A stretch of 33,350 bases of DNA, taken from positions 1-33,350 of the forward strand of contig JAGLUZ010000038.1 in NCBI GenBank assembly GCA_023134165.1, given 5' to 3'. Both the position numbers and the translations under genes were made by a program. This DNA comes from Deltaproteobacteria bacterium (lineage in GTDB: Bacteria; Desulfobacterota; GWC2-55-46; DRQE01). The first letter of the stretch is position 1; each line of letters opens with the position of its first letter. Of this stretch, positions 1 through 7,701 are shown one piece after another. The notes under the pieces were generated by a model that was given only the letters and a program-made list of their open reading frames with translations, ran no database searches and was not told the origin of the DNA.

Positions 1-521
1 ATGGCTATCATTACCCTTTGCCTTTGCCCGCCAGAGAGGCTGTGCGGGTAGTCATCAAATATTTTCTCTGGCAGTGGAAGACGCACTCGGTTAAGCATCT
101 CTATTGCAATGGTCTTTGCATTTGCGTAGTTCTTGGATTGATGCAGTATAATTGCCTCTGTTATTTGATCCCCAATTGTTAGGACAGGGTTAAGTGCTGT
201 CATTGGTTCTTGAAATATCATTGAGATCTTATTACCCCTAAGTCCTCTCTTTTCTCGCTCAGTTAAAGGGATAATGTCTTGACCTTGAAGCAGTATTTCT
301 CCGCCAGCGTTACGCCCCTGAGGCTCTGGGATGAGTTGGATAATAGAGAGTGCTGTGACTGACTTTCCGCATCCACTCTCGCCAACAAGTGCAAAGGTCT
401 CGCCCTTCATTATTTTAAAGGAAATACCATTTACCGCTTTGGCCGTACCTTCCGGGGTATCAAAGTAAGTACGTAAGTCCTTGACCTCTAAGATTAGACT
501 CTCTGTCTTTGTACTTGCCAT
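1..521 (-). CDS. Oligopeptide/dipeptide ABC transporter ATP-binding protein (OppD/DppD-like), 3' end cut by window edge
   Basis: This is the N-terminal part of an ABC ATPase that would power peptide-type uptake at the inner membrane. The start ATG is at 521-519, one base after the stop of the permease gene, so the two are probably translationally coupled. Translating the minus strand by hand gives the Walker A motif GESGCGKS, the Q-loop region FQEPMTALNP typical of Opp/Dpp ATPases, and the ABC signature LSGGQRQRV right at the window edge. Walker B, the H-loop and the C-terminal oligopeptide-binding extension lie outside the window. The ORF track omits it because it has no stop inside the window. 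It is the last visible gene of the operon that starts at 4965. Family assignment is secure; substrate is not known. Confidence 0.93.
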   Translation of the reverse strand, partial: MASTKTESLILEVKDLRTYFDTPEGTAKAVNGISFKIMKGETFALVGESGCGKSVTALSIIQLIPEPQGRNAGGEILLQGQDIIPLTEREKRGLRGNKISMIFQEPMTALNPVLTIGDQITEAIILHQSKNYANAKTIAIEMLNRVRLPLPEKIFDDYPHSLSGGQRQRVMIA

Positions 522-522
522 A

Positions 523-1701
523 TTATTTGCCCCCCTTGCGAAGCCTTGGATCAAGAGCGTCTCTTATAGCATCAGCAAAGATATTTGCTGGCAAGACGAG
601 TGCAAACATAAATACAAAAGCCGCTACTAGATTCCACCAAACAACGGGTTCTCTTGAGAGTTCAAGTCTGGCTGTGTTAATCATATTGCCCCAGCTACCG
701 GTCTCAGGGCCAACACCTATACCAAGGTAGCTAAGAACAGCCTCAGCAAGGACAAGGTCACTAAAGAGGAGGACAAAGGTAATGAGTGCAAGATGTAGTA
801 TGTTTGGAACGATATGACGATAAGCAATTATAAGTTTTGGTACGCCAAAGGCCCTAGCCGCTTGTACGTACTCAAGCTCACGGAGTTTTAGGGTCTCACC
901 GCGGATGAGCCTACATAGCCCAGTCCATGAGGTTATGCCAAGGATTAGACAGAGCCAAAAGAGCCTGTCATTTGGGACAAAGAATCCGTAAATGAGGTCT
1001 TTGTCGGTGATGAGTCCGCCTTGATAACCCTCAGTACCAAAGATGAGCATAAATGCAACGATTAGGAGTACGCCTGGAATCGAAGAAAGTGTGGTGTAAA
1101 TATACTGGATGAGATCATCGACTCGTCCGCCAAAAAAACCAGCCATAACACCAAAGAATATTGCAAAGGGAATCATTATTATGGTCGCACCCGTGCCGAT
1201 AACAATTCCTGTGCGGATGCCCTTTACGGCGGCAAAGAAGACGTCACCACCAACCTTGTCTGTTCCAAAGAGGTGCGTGCTTGGGTACTTAAGCGGGGGA
1301 TAATCACGAACCCTAGTGCCGCCCTCAAGCTCAATTGTTTCTTTTGTGAACTGCAAAGTTGCAAGCGGAGCAGAGAAACTTTTCTCTGTATTACTGCGAA
1401 GCCCACTGAGCGTTCTATCAAGGAGGCTTAGTGCCTTTGGACTATAGAGTTTTTTTCCAGCCTCACTAATGGTGTCGTTACCATCTGGGTCTTTAATGGA
1501 ATCACGCCAGCGAATACTATCGGCTGTAGCAACGGAGAGGTAAAGGGCAAGGAGAAAAATTGAGACAAGTGTTAGGGGGCGTCTCTTTAGCTCCTTCCAA
1601 ATAGTAGAGACGTAGTTATCCCCATACGCCTTGAACGCAATGTAGAGGACGCACGCCACAATAAAGAAGACCACCAAATCTGTTGCAAGGATGACCGGCA
1701 T
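523..1701 (-). CDS. Peptide-type ABC transporter permease (OppC/DppC-like) with enlarged N-terminal region
   Basis: Inner-membrane permease of the peptide/nickel ABC family. The C-terminal two thirds has the family pattern: HLFGTDKVGGDVF ahead of the permease domain, several membrane helices, and an EAA loop (YVQAARAFGVPKLIIAYRHI) that docks on the ATPase. At 392 residues it is longer than the usual roughly 300. The excess is N-terminal: an extra hydrophobic helix (about residues 5-24), a second helix after KELKRRP, then a polar stretch of roughly 80 residues before the HLFGTD motif. It lies between the second permease (38-nt gap) and the ATPase (1-nt gap). Substrate cannot be deduced; a microcin/peptide importer of the Yej type, which is also enlarged, is an alternative. 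Confidence 0.92.
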   Translation of the reverse strand: MPVILATDLVVFFIVACVLYIAFKAYGDNYVSTIWKELKRRPLTLVSIFLLALYLSVATADSIRWRDSIKDPDGNDTISEAGKKLYSPKALSLLDRTLSGLRSNTEKSFSAPLATLQFTKETIELEGGTRVRDYPPLKYPSTHLFGTDKVGGDVFFAAVKGIRTGIVIGTGATIIMIPFAIFFGVMAGFFGGRVDDLIQYIYTTLSSIPGVLLIVAFMLIFGTEGYQGGLITDKDLIYGFFVPNDRLFWLCLILGITSWTGLCRLIRGETLKLRELEYVQAARAFGVPKLIIAYRHIVPNILHLALITFVLLFSDLVLAEAVLSYLGIGVGPETGSWGNMINTARLELSREPVVWWNLVAAFVFMFALVLPANIFADAIRDALDPRLRKGGK

Positions 1702-1739
1702 TTTTTCTAATCTAACTCCTTTTACGTAAGTACAATTTT

Positions 1740-2720
1740 CTATTCAAGTCTAATCCTTGGGTCAACCAAAGTGTAGCTAATGTCAGTTAGTATAAGTCCT
1801 AGGACATAGAGGAGTGCGCCTAAGTAGACCATGCTCCTGACTATGGCAAAGTCTTGAGAGTTTATAGCGTCTATGGTGAAACTGCCAAGCCCTGGGATTG
1901 CAAAGAAATTTTCAATTAGGAGGCTACCCATAAATAGGAGCGGAAGTACGGCAACAATATTTGTGAGTATTGGGATTAGTGCATTTCTTAGTCCGTGTTT
2001 AAATAATACTTTTCCCTCTGAGAGTCCCTTTGCGCGAGCCGTTCGGATGTAGTCCTTATTAATCTCCTCTAAAAATACGGTTCTGTAAAAACGGACACTC
2101 CCACCAATTGAGCTTAGTACACCGATAATCACTGGGAGGATTAGGAATTTCAGGGCACTCAAGCCCGTGTCAAAACCTGAGATTGGAAAGAGCCTAAGTG
2201 TCTTGCCAAAAAAGTACTGACTCCCGATGATGTAGAATAGGGTGGAGACAGACATCATCACAACGCAGATGAGAATGCCCCATGAGTCAATATAGGTTCC
2301 CCTAAAGTAGGCAATAATCATAGAGAGAAAGATATTTACTGTTACTGCTATTAGAAAAGTAGGGATTGCGATTGCAAGGCTTGGCCACATACGTTTTTTA
2401 ATCTCTTCACCTATATCAAGGTTATTCCTATCGGATTTACCAAAGTCTAGCCAAAGGAGGGGGAGCGATTTTTGGACAAAAATAGTTTGTGTGAGAATCC
2501 CTGCCCCGCCTTCTTTTGTATTTATGAAAAGCGGAAGATTATAGCCGTGTTCACTTTTCCAATTTTCCATGGCCGCAGGTGTTAGCCTTTTTTCACCGAG
2601 CATCATACGAGCCATGTCATCTGGCGTATTGACGTAGAAAAACAAAAGTGCTGTTATGAGGTTTACTCCAATCAGGATTGGGATAGCATAGAGTATACGA
2701 CGGATAATATAATTTAGCAT
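1740..2720 (-). CDS. Peptide-type ABC transporter permease (OppB/DppB-like)
   Basis: First permease of the importer. The N-terminus MLNYIIRRILYAIPILIGV is the classic OppB/DppB opening helix. A periplasmic loop follows, then a cluster of helices with the EAA loop around residues 222-250 (DYIRTARAKGLSEGKVLFKH), which contacts the ATPase. The C-terminus TLVDPRIRLE is also the family's typical ending. The length of 326 residues is normal. It starts 7 nt after the binding-protein gene and precedes the OppC-like gene, giving the order binding protein, B, C, D. The two permeases should form the heterodimeric channel. Confidence 0.94.
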   Translation of the reverse strand: MLNYIIRRILYAIPILIGVNLITALLFFYVNTPDDMARMMLGEKRLTPAAMENWKSEHGYNLPLFINTKEGGAGILTQTIFVQKSLPLLWLDFGKSDRNNLDIGEEIKKRMWPSLAIAIPTFLIAVTVNIFLSMIIAYFRGTYIDSWGILICVVMMSVSTLFYIIGSQYFFGKTLRLFPISGFDTGLSALKFLILPVIIGVLSSIGGSVRFYRTVFLEEINKDYIRTARAKGLSEGKVLFKHGLRNALIPILTNIVAVLPLLFMGSLLIENFFAIPGLGSFTIDAINSQDFAIVRSMVYLGALLYVLGLILTDISYTLVDPRIRLE

Positions 2721-2727
2721 AATTGTC

Positions 2728-4965
2728 TTAACCTTTTTTTGAGTACCCTAGTTTCTTCCAAATTCTAAATAGGGCTGGAAGAGATATAGCAATTAGAAGC
2801 ACAAAGAAAAGTAGAACGGGTATAAGGTTTGGCTTGTTCCATTCTTTCCGAGAGTTCTCCCTTAGTTCGCGGTCAATCTTTAGGTACTTCATGGTGTTAT
2901 TAGCCATGGTATTTGGCTTGATATTACCGACCCAGTTATGGATGAGTGCAAAGGATACGGGGTGATATCCCCATACCCAGGGTGAGTCCTTTCGTAGTAT
3001 CTTGGTTATATCCTCTACAATCTTTAACCGCTCAGGGCTGTTATTTATATTCTCCATTTTTTTAAATAAACGGTCAAACTCAGGGTTACTGTAGTTGGAA
3101 GCATTCTCCCCCTTAAAGTCTACCTTGCCGTTTGGGCCGTGTAGGAGGAATAAAAAATTTTCTGGATCTGGGTAGTCGGCAAACCAGCCAAGAAAAAAGA
3201 ATTGAAAATTGCCTTTTTGGAGTTTTTCCTGATACCTGTTTCCGTCTGTGGTTCTGTTCTCAAGTTGGATGCCAAGGAGGGCAAAGCGTTTTATAAACCA
3301 GTTGATGGTTTGTTTTGAGCTTGCCCCTGTCCATGCATTATCAAATGTTATGATGAGAGGAGTGCCGTCTGGTTTTCTGCCACCGGGGAAGCCTGCTTCA
3401 CTTAAAAGTTCTTTTGCAAACTCTATGGATTTTCTAACAGGCTTTTTTCGTTCTACGTCCCAGTCATATATCAGCGGGTTTATGCCTTCTTTGCCGGTTT
3501 TGTGACCAAAAATTCCAGGAGGCAAAGGTCCCATAGCTGAGATTGCACGTCCGTTTGTAAATATCTCAATAAACTCTTCATAATCTAGGGCAATGGATAT
3601 GGCTTGCCTTAGTTTTTGTTTTTTCTCGGAGTATCCTCCGACCTCGCTGTCTTGCATATTAAAGCCCATGTAATAGGTGCTTGGCATAATTGAGGTTGAG
3701 AGACTTATGCCCTTCTCCTCCATTATTTTTGTTATCCGAGCACCTCCGCTTGCTGAGATAGTAACGGCTTGATCAAAACTATCAGAGGCAATGCCAGAGG
3801 TATCAAAGTAGCCTTGGAGGAATTTATTCCAGCGTGGGATTGCTTCTTTCTCGAGTTTAAAGACTATCTCATCAATTAGGGGAAGTGTTTTAAAGGCGTC
3901 ATCGAGTAGACCGTTTTTTTTGTCACTTGGTTCACCCTCGCTTGGGTATTTTTCTCCGTGAAAATTCTCATTCTTTTTTAGACGTATCTCCATATTTGGG
4001 TTAAATTTTTCAAACCTGTAGGGGCCAGTGCCAACAGGGAATCTGTTGAGGGTTATGTTCTTTGCCTGAAGTGGGCCTTGTTTGTAAAAAAGATTTGCTT
4101 CCTCTGGCATTGGGGAGAAAAAGGGCATTGCGAGCCAGTAGATAAACTGCGGGTATTTTTTCTTAAGAATTATCTTGAACTTATATTTATCAATCTTTAC
4201 CACCCCAGGTAGGGGGAACTTTTTATAGTCAATTATAATTGGGTTTTTCTTCTCATCAAGTGACTGATTATAAGTAAGGCCAGCATCTGCTTTACGTGTG
4301 GCTCTAATTTGAGCAAGTTTATTTTTTAAGGACTCGGCGTACTCGTCTAAGCCAAGTATGTAGTTCTCAAGCATGGGAAGAATTGGACAATGCAACTGGG
4401 GGTCAGCAAGACGCATTATCTGGTAAATGTAATCCTCTGCAATGAGTTCCCTTGTCCCAAATTTAGGAAAATCAGTTATCTCACTAATACCCTTAAGATC
4501 TTTCTCTGTAATATTTGTAAAGAGAGCCCTGCCGTCAGCATCCTTTGCAAATGCTGGGTGATTTTGATACATAATGCCTTCTTTTATGGAAATTTCATAG
4601 ACAGCTCGGTCAACCTTCTCTGGACTTACGTCATCTGGGAGAGTTTTTTTATCCTTATCAAAGTACGTAAGGGTTGGCACACTTTTAGCTGTAAGAGGGA
4701 CAAGCTCGTAGGGACGTTTTAGGTAGTGGTACTGAATAAGAGGTTCATATATTTGAGCTAGGATGTCAAACTCGTCAGAGTAGTAAGACCTGGCTGGATC
4801 AAGGTGTTTTGGAGCCTCGCTAAAGGTTTTATAGAAGATATTTTTATTACTCTCAGAGCTTCTGTAGGGGTTGTTTGGGACGCACCCCCCAATGGTAGAA
4901 GAGAGAAGAAGGAGACACAGAGAGGTGAAAAAAAGTATACGTTTTATGAGAAGGTTATTGTTCAT
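2728..4965 (-). CDS. ABC transporter substrate-binding lipoprotein (SBP_bac_5 family) with C-terminal transmembrane anchor
   Basis: Extracytoplasmic solute-binding protein of the peptide family, first gene of the importer operon. A lipoprotein signal with the lipobox-like end TIGGC places the acylated Cys at residue 28. Family motifs include FYKTFSEAPKHLDPARSY near the start, FPVGTGPYRFEKFNPN in the middle, and a C-terminal lobe with a peptide-binding-type pattern (WFADYPDPENFLFLLHGPNG). It is 745 residues, against roughly 500-600 for most members. The last 35 residues form an unusual hydrophobic helix (LIPVLLFFVLLIAISLPALF) followed by the basic tail RIWKKLGYSKKG, which fits a single membrane anchor with its end in the cytoplasm. 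The protein would be held at both ends. Ligand is unknown. Confidence 0.93.
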   Translation of the reverse strand: MNNNLLIKRILFFTSLCLLLLSSTIGGCVPNNPYRSSESNKNIFYKTFSEAPKHLDPARSYYSDEFDILAQIYEPLIQYHYLKRPYELVPLTAKSVPTLTYFDKDKKTLPDDVSPEKVDRAVYEISIKEGIMYQNHPAFAKDADGRALFTNITEKDLKGISEITDFPKFGTRELIAEDYIYQIMRLADPQLHCPILPMLENYILGLDEYAESLKNKLAQIRATRKADAGLTYNQSLDEKKNPIIIDYKKFPLPGVVKIDKYKFKIILKKKYPQFIYWLAMPFFSPMPEEANLFYKQGPLQAKNITLNRFPVGTGPYRFEKFNPNMEIRLKKNENFHGEKYPSEGEPSDKKNGLLDDAFKTLPLIDEIVFKLEKEAIPRWNKFLQGYFDTSGIASDSFDQAVTISASGGARITKIMEEKGISLSTSIMPSTYYMGFNMQDSEVGGYSEKKQKLRQAISIALDYEEFIEIFTNGRAISAMGPLPPGIFGHKTGKEGINPLIYDWDVERKKPVRKSIEFAKELLSEAGFPGGRKPDGTPLIITFDNAWTGASSKQTINWFIKRFALLGIQLENRTTDGNRYQEKLQKGNFQFFFLGWFADYPDPENFLFLLHGPNGKVDFKGENASNYSNPEFDRLFKKMENINNSPERLKIVEDITKILRKDSPWVWGYHPVSFALIHNWVGNIKPNTMANNTMKYLKIDRELRENSRKEWNKPNLIPVLLFFVLLIAISLPALFRIWKKLGYSKKG

Positions 4966-4967
4966 TA

Positions 4968-4979
4968 AGGCTTAAGCCT
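4968..4979. repeat. 12-bp perfect palindrome AGGCTTAAGCCT next to the ABC operon start codon
   Basis: AGGCTTAAGCCT is its own reverse complement and begins two bases upstream of the binding-protein ATG. In the mRNA it can fold as AGGC/GCCT closing a TTAA tetraloop. The only Shine-Dalgarno-like run (GAGG, about 12 nt upstream of the ATG) overlaps the left arm, so the fold would hide it. It may be a translational control element, a protein-binding site or chance. Confidence 0.4.
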
Positions 4980-5036
4980 CGATTTATAAATTTTAAGAAA
5001 ACTATAAAAGTAAATAAGAATCGAAATTGAGGTTCT

Positions 5037-5066
5037 AAAATAGCATAGGGCAAAGGCCGTGGTCAA
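5037..5066 (-). promoter_or_regulatory. Putative sigma-70-type promoter for the ABC importer operon
   Basis: On the minus strand TTGACC (5066-5061) is followed after 18 nt by TATTTT (5042-5037). The -35 box matches five of six consensus bases and the -10 box four of six. It would give a leader of about 65 nt ahead of the binding-protein gene, similar to the leaders predicted for mcp and galU. The divergent gene at 5196 has no equally good promoter in this 230-bp region. Confidence 0.4.
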
Positions 5067-5195
5067 GCTCTTAAGGAAAAAGTAGTATTGCTTAGTAAGG
5101 GTAAAAATAAATAAAAAATGATAGAAAAATCAGCATAATTGGTGTATAAATATAGAGGTAAAAGAGACTTTGTTTTTATGTAAGGAGGCTAAAGG

Positions 5196-5729
5196 ATGCT
5201 CGTATTTTTATCTTTTTTGAAGTTTACTCACTTGCTATCTCTACTACTCTGGGTCGGAAGTATCTTCTTTTTTAGTTTCATTGCTGCACCCATTATCTTT
5301 AAAGCACTTCCTCGAGAGAAGGCCGGTGATCTAATCGGTCAAATATTCCCCAAATACTGGATACTTGGTTACCTCTTAAGCCTGCTTGCACTCTTTAGTC
5401 TTATTGGAACCTTCCTAATTGAACGTAGCTCTTCATTTGCGAGTAGCCTTCCTTCTTATTTGCAAGGACACCTTGATATTGATTATCCCTTCCCACTTAC
5501 GCGTTTTATAATTATTCTACTCATGGTTTTCATTGCCTATTACTCTGGTTTAGTAATAGGTAAGAAGGCCGTTAAGATTAAGGCTTTAATCAGGGCAGAA
5601 GATAATGCAAAGAAAAAAGAAGCACTAAGGGGTACCTTTAAAAAAATACACGCCGTGAGTGCTATACTTAATATGAGTCTTTTTTTTCTTGGTCTCGTTT
5701 TGGTACATTTTACAGCACTTAAATTGTAG
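5196..5729 (+). CDS. DUF4149 (TMEM205-like) integral membrane protein
   Basis: Small inner-membrane protein of 177 residues with four predicted hydrophobic helices: about residues 10-33, 50-73, 100-122 and 148-172. The N-terminal pattern (LLSLLLWVGSIFFFSFIAAP followed by ...AGDLIGQIFPKYW) is the hallmark of the DUF4149 family, whose biochemical role is not established. A strong ribosome site AAGGAGG sits about 9 nt before the ATG. It is the first plus-strand gene after the divergent ABC operon and is followed by the dodecin gene after a 32-nt gap, so the two may be co-transcribed. No function is assigned. Confidence 0.85.
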   Translation: MLVFLSFLKFTHLLSLLLWVGSIFFFSFIAAPIIFKALPREKAGDLIGQIFPKYWILGYLLSLLALFSLIGTFLIERSSSFASSLPSYLQGHLDIDYPFPLTRFIIILLMVFIAYYSGLVIGKKAVKIKALIRAEDNAKKKEALRGTFKKIHAVSAILNMSLFFLGLVLVHFTALKL

Positions 5730-5761
5730 AAATTTAAAAAAAAGAGAGCTTGGAGGTTACC

Positions 5762-5965
5762 ATGGAGAGAACATACAAAAAGATTGAGCTGGTTGGAATT
5801 TCAAATAAAAACTATGAGGACGCAATTCAAAATGCCATATCCAAGGCTGCTAAGACCTTGAAGGGTATCTCGTGGTTTGATGTAATTGAGCAACACGGCA
5901 AAGTAGTGGACGATCAAATTGCCGAGTATCAGGTAGTTATTAAGGTTGCCTTTAAGCTTGACTAA
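5762..5965 (+). CDS. Dodecin family flavin-binding protein
   Basis: Dodecins are small cytoplasmic proteins that assemble into hollow dodecamers and bind flavins such as FMN or riboflavin, probably as a store or buffer. The 67-residue product matches the family in length and pattern: a first strand IELVGIS, one helix, LKGISWFDVIEQ with the Trp (residue 38) that stacks on the flavin ring, and a final strand with Gln57 (EYQVVIKVAF). The ORF track starts at a TTG at 5750, but GGAGG lies at 5752-5756, inside that version, five bases before the ATG at 5762. The ATG is therefore the start. A role in flavin buffering is inferred from the family. Confidence 0.93.
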   Translation: MERTYKKIELVGISNKNYEDAIQNAISKAAKTLKGISWFDVIEQHGKVVDDQIAEYQVVIKVAFKLD

Positions 5966-6011
5966 TTGCTAATAAAGGACGATTACTAAAACAGGCAACG
6001 GGGGGAGTTCC

Positions 6012-7241
6012 ATGAAAAAAATCCGTATTGTTTTAATTATTTTACTCGTCTTTGGTTTTTATCTTTCTTCATCAATACCGGCCTTTTCAGAGAGTCTTGG
6101 AGACTTAAGCGAAAAGCTAATTGCCCTAGAAGAACGCATTAAAGAGCTTGAGGGTAAAGAGCATTCAATGCCAGTTGGTGCTGACCACATGGCTGAGCTT
6201 AAGAACCAGTTTGGTGATAACCTCGGTGCTTTTGCTGATATAAATTTCAGGACAGATTCCAGAGAATACGGCGAGAGTACCTTTACCATTGGCGCAATTG
6301 GGCTCTACACCTCAGGAAGCTACAAAGACCGCCTTAACTTTATCTTTGAGATGGTAATTGTTGCTCATAACAGCAAGACTAGCGTTAGCCTAGAGCGGGT
6401 TTGGACTGGGTACACATTTAATGACGCACTGATTGTTAGAGCTGGGCGTTTTCACATTGCCCTTGGTCACTGGAATAAGACCTACCACCACGGAAAACTC
6501 CTTTACTATACAATTGAGAGACCCTTTTTCTTGAAGTTTGAGGAAACAAAGGGCGTTATCCCAGTCCACATTGTTGGTCTTGAGCTAACTGGCTCTGCCA
6601 AGGTTGGAGCCGCTAAATTAAAGTACTGGTTAGAGGTTGGTAACGGGCCAGGGATAAAGGCAGATCGCCACTCTGGAAGTGTTTTTCATAAACTTACCCC
6701 TACAAATATGTTCGATACCAATGATTCAAAACAAGTGGCTGGAAGGCTTTGTCTTGATTTTAAAGGCGTTAAGCTTGGTATCTTTGGTACAAAATTTTAC
6801 GTAGATTTTTTTGATGACACACTTCCCGCTGCTTCGCCTTTCTCGCCTCCGATTGTAGTCGACCACCAACAATTTATCTACGGGGCTGATCTGTATTTTA
6901 AGGAGAAAAAACTGGAGGTAATATCAGAGTACTTTCGCTTTGATAATAAAGACGAGGACGGAGAGGCCTACTACACTCAGCTTGCTTATTTAGCTGGCAA
7001 GCTTACCCCTTTTCTTAGGTACGAGAGGCTTCGTTCTCACACCGTAACGCAAGACAAGGATATGTATCTCACACTCCTAAGCGGCGGTGCAAATAGACTA
7101 CAGTACATCGGCGGCTTTAAGTATGACCTTGATTACTTGCGTTCAGGATTAAAGGTTCAGTACCGCTTTGATAAAATGGATATTAATGGTGAACCAGATT
7201 ATAAAAAGGTCTTAGAACTTCAGTGGGCATTCCACTTTTAA
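6012..7241 (+). CDS. Porin-like outer-membrane beta-barrel protein with N-terminal coiled coil
   Basis: A signal peptide (basic MKKIR, hydrophobic core, probable cleavage after PAFS) is followed by a short heptad-like coiled coil (LSEKLIALEERIKELEGK). The rest alternates polar and hydrophobic residues with many aromatic residues, as in a beta barrel. The protein ends ...QWAFHF; a terminal Phe is the usual recognition signal for outer-membrane barrel insertion. The 409-residue length and coiled-coil-plus-barrel plan fit trimeric porin relatives, but I cannot name the subfamily. A GGGGGAG-type ribosome site precedes the ATG. It leads a plus-strand run with a PBP-like protein, a histidine kinase and an NHL protein, so its substrate may be what the kinase senses; this is inference. 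Confidence 0.8.
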   Translation: MKKIRIVLIILLVFGFYLSSSIPAFSESLGDLSEKLIALEERIKELEGKEHSMPVGADHMAELKNQFGDNLGAFADINFRTDSREYGESTFTIGAIGLYTSGSYKDRLNFIFEMVIVAHNSKTSVSLERVWTGYTFNDALIVRAGRFHIALGHWNKTYHHGKLLYYTIERPFFLKFEETKGVIPVHIVGLELTGSAKVGAAKLKYWLEVGNGPGIKADRHSGSVFHKLTPTNMFDTNDSKQVAGRLCLDFKGVKLGIFGTKFYVDFFDDTLPAASPFSPPIVVDHQQFIYGADLYFKEKKLEVISEYFRFDNKDEDGEAYYTQLAYLAGKLTPFLRYERLRSHTVTQDKDMYLTLLSGGANRLQYIGGFKYDLDYLRSGLKVQYRFDKMDINGEPDYKKVLELQWAFHF

Positions 7242-7278
7242 AATTGCTGGTGACGAAGCCGCAAACTAGGAGGTAGTG

Positions 7279-7701
7279 ATGAGGCTACTACTTACATTTA
7301 TTTTTCTATTTATCCTTACGTTTCCGGCTTTTGCCGAGGACTTTGTGATCGTTGCAAATCGCGAAGGCCCTCTAAAGACTGCCGAGGTTGGGATGGTAAA
7401 GGATATTTATCTAGGCGAGATACGTTTTGTAAATAACGTAAAGCTTAAGCCTATTAACCTAACAGAGGGGGAAGTTAAAAATGACTTCCTTCTAACAGTC
7501 GTTGGGGTTAGTGCCAAGGAGTATAAACTTCACTGGATTAAGAAAGTTTTTCAAGAAGGTTTAACGCTTCCAAGGTTTCTTCGAAGCGTGGATGAGGTTC
7601 TTGCTCACGTAAGGAGTGAAAAAGGTGCACTTGCCTATATTCCAATGTCTGAGGTATCAAAGATAAAGAAGGATGGTCAGGTGGTGATTCTTCAGAGATG
7701 A
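7279..7701 (+). CDS. Small periplasmic phosphate-binding-protein-like (PBP-like) protein
   Basis: A secreted 140-residue protein with a signal peptide ending near FPAFAED. The mature part resembles the short PBP-like domain annotated as phosphate ABC transporter substrate-binding protein: FVIVANREGPLKT, then VKDIYLGEIRF, and a late ...KGALAYIPMSEV segment. It is far shorter than true PstS (about 300 residues), and no Pst permease is nearby, so it is more likely a sensory partner than a transporter subunit. The ORF track begins at a GTG at 7276, but AGGAGG at 7268-7273 is only two bases from it and five bases from the ATG at 7279, which I prefer. Its stop overlaps the kinase start by four bases (ATGA), implying coupled translation. 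Confidence 0.75.
   Translation: MRLLLTFIFLFILTFPAFAEDFVIVANREGPLKTAEVGMVKDIYLGEIRFVNNVKLKPINLTEGEVKNDFLLTVVGVSAKEYKLHWIKKVFQEGLTLPRFLRSVDEVLAHVRSEKGALAYIPMSEVSKIKKDGQVVILQR

Noticed and set aside
5140-5152. TATAAA at 5145-5150 as the -10 box of the DUF4149 gene
   Set aside because: No acceptable -35 box lies 16-18 nt upstream in this AT-rich stretch, so it is not listed as a promoter.
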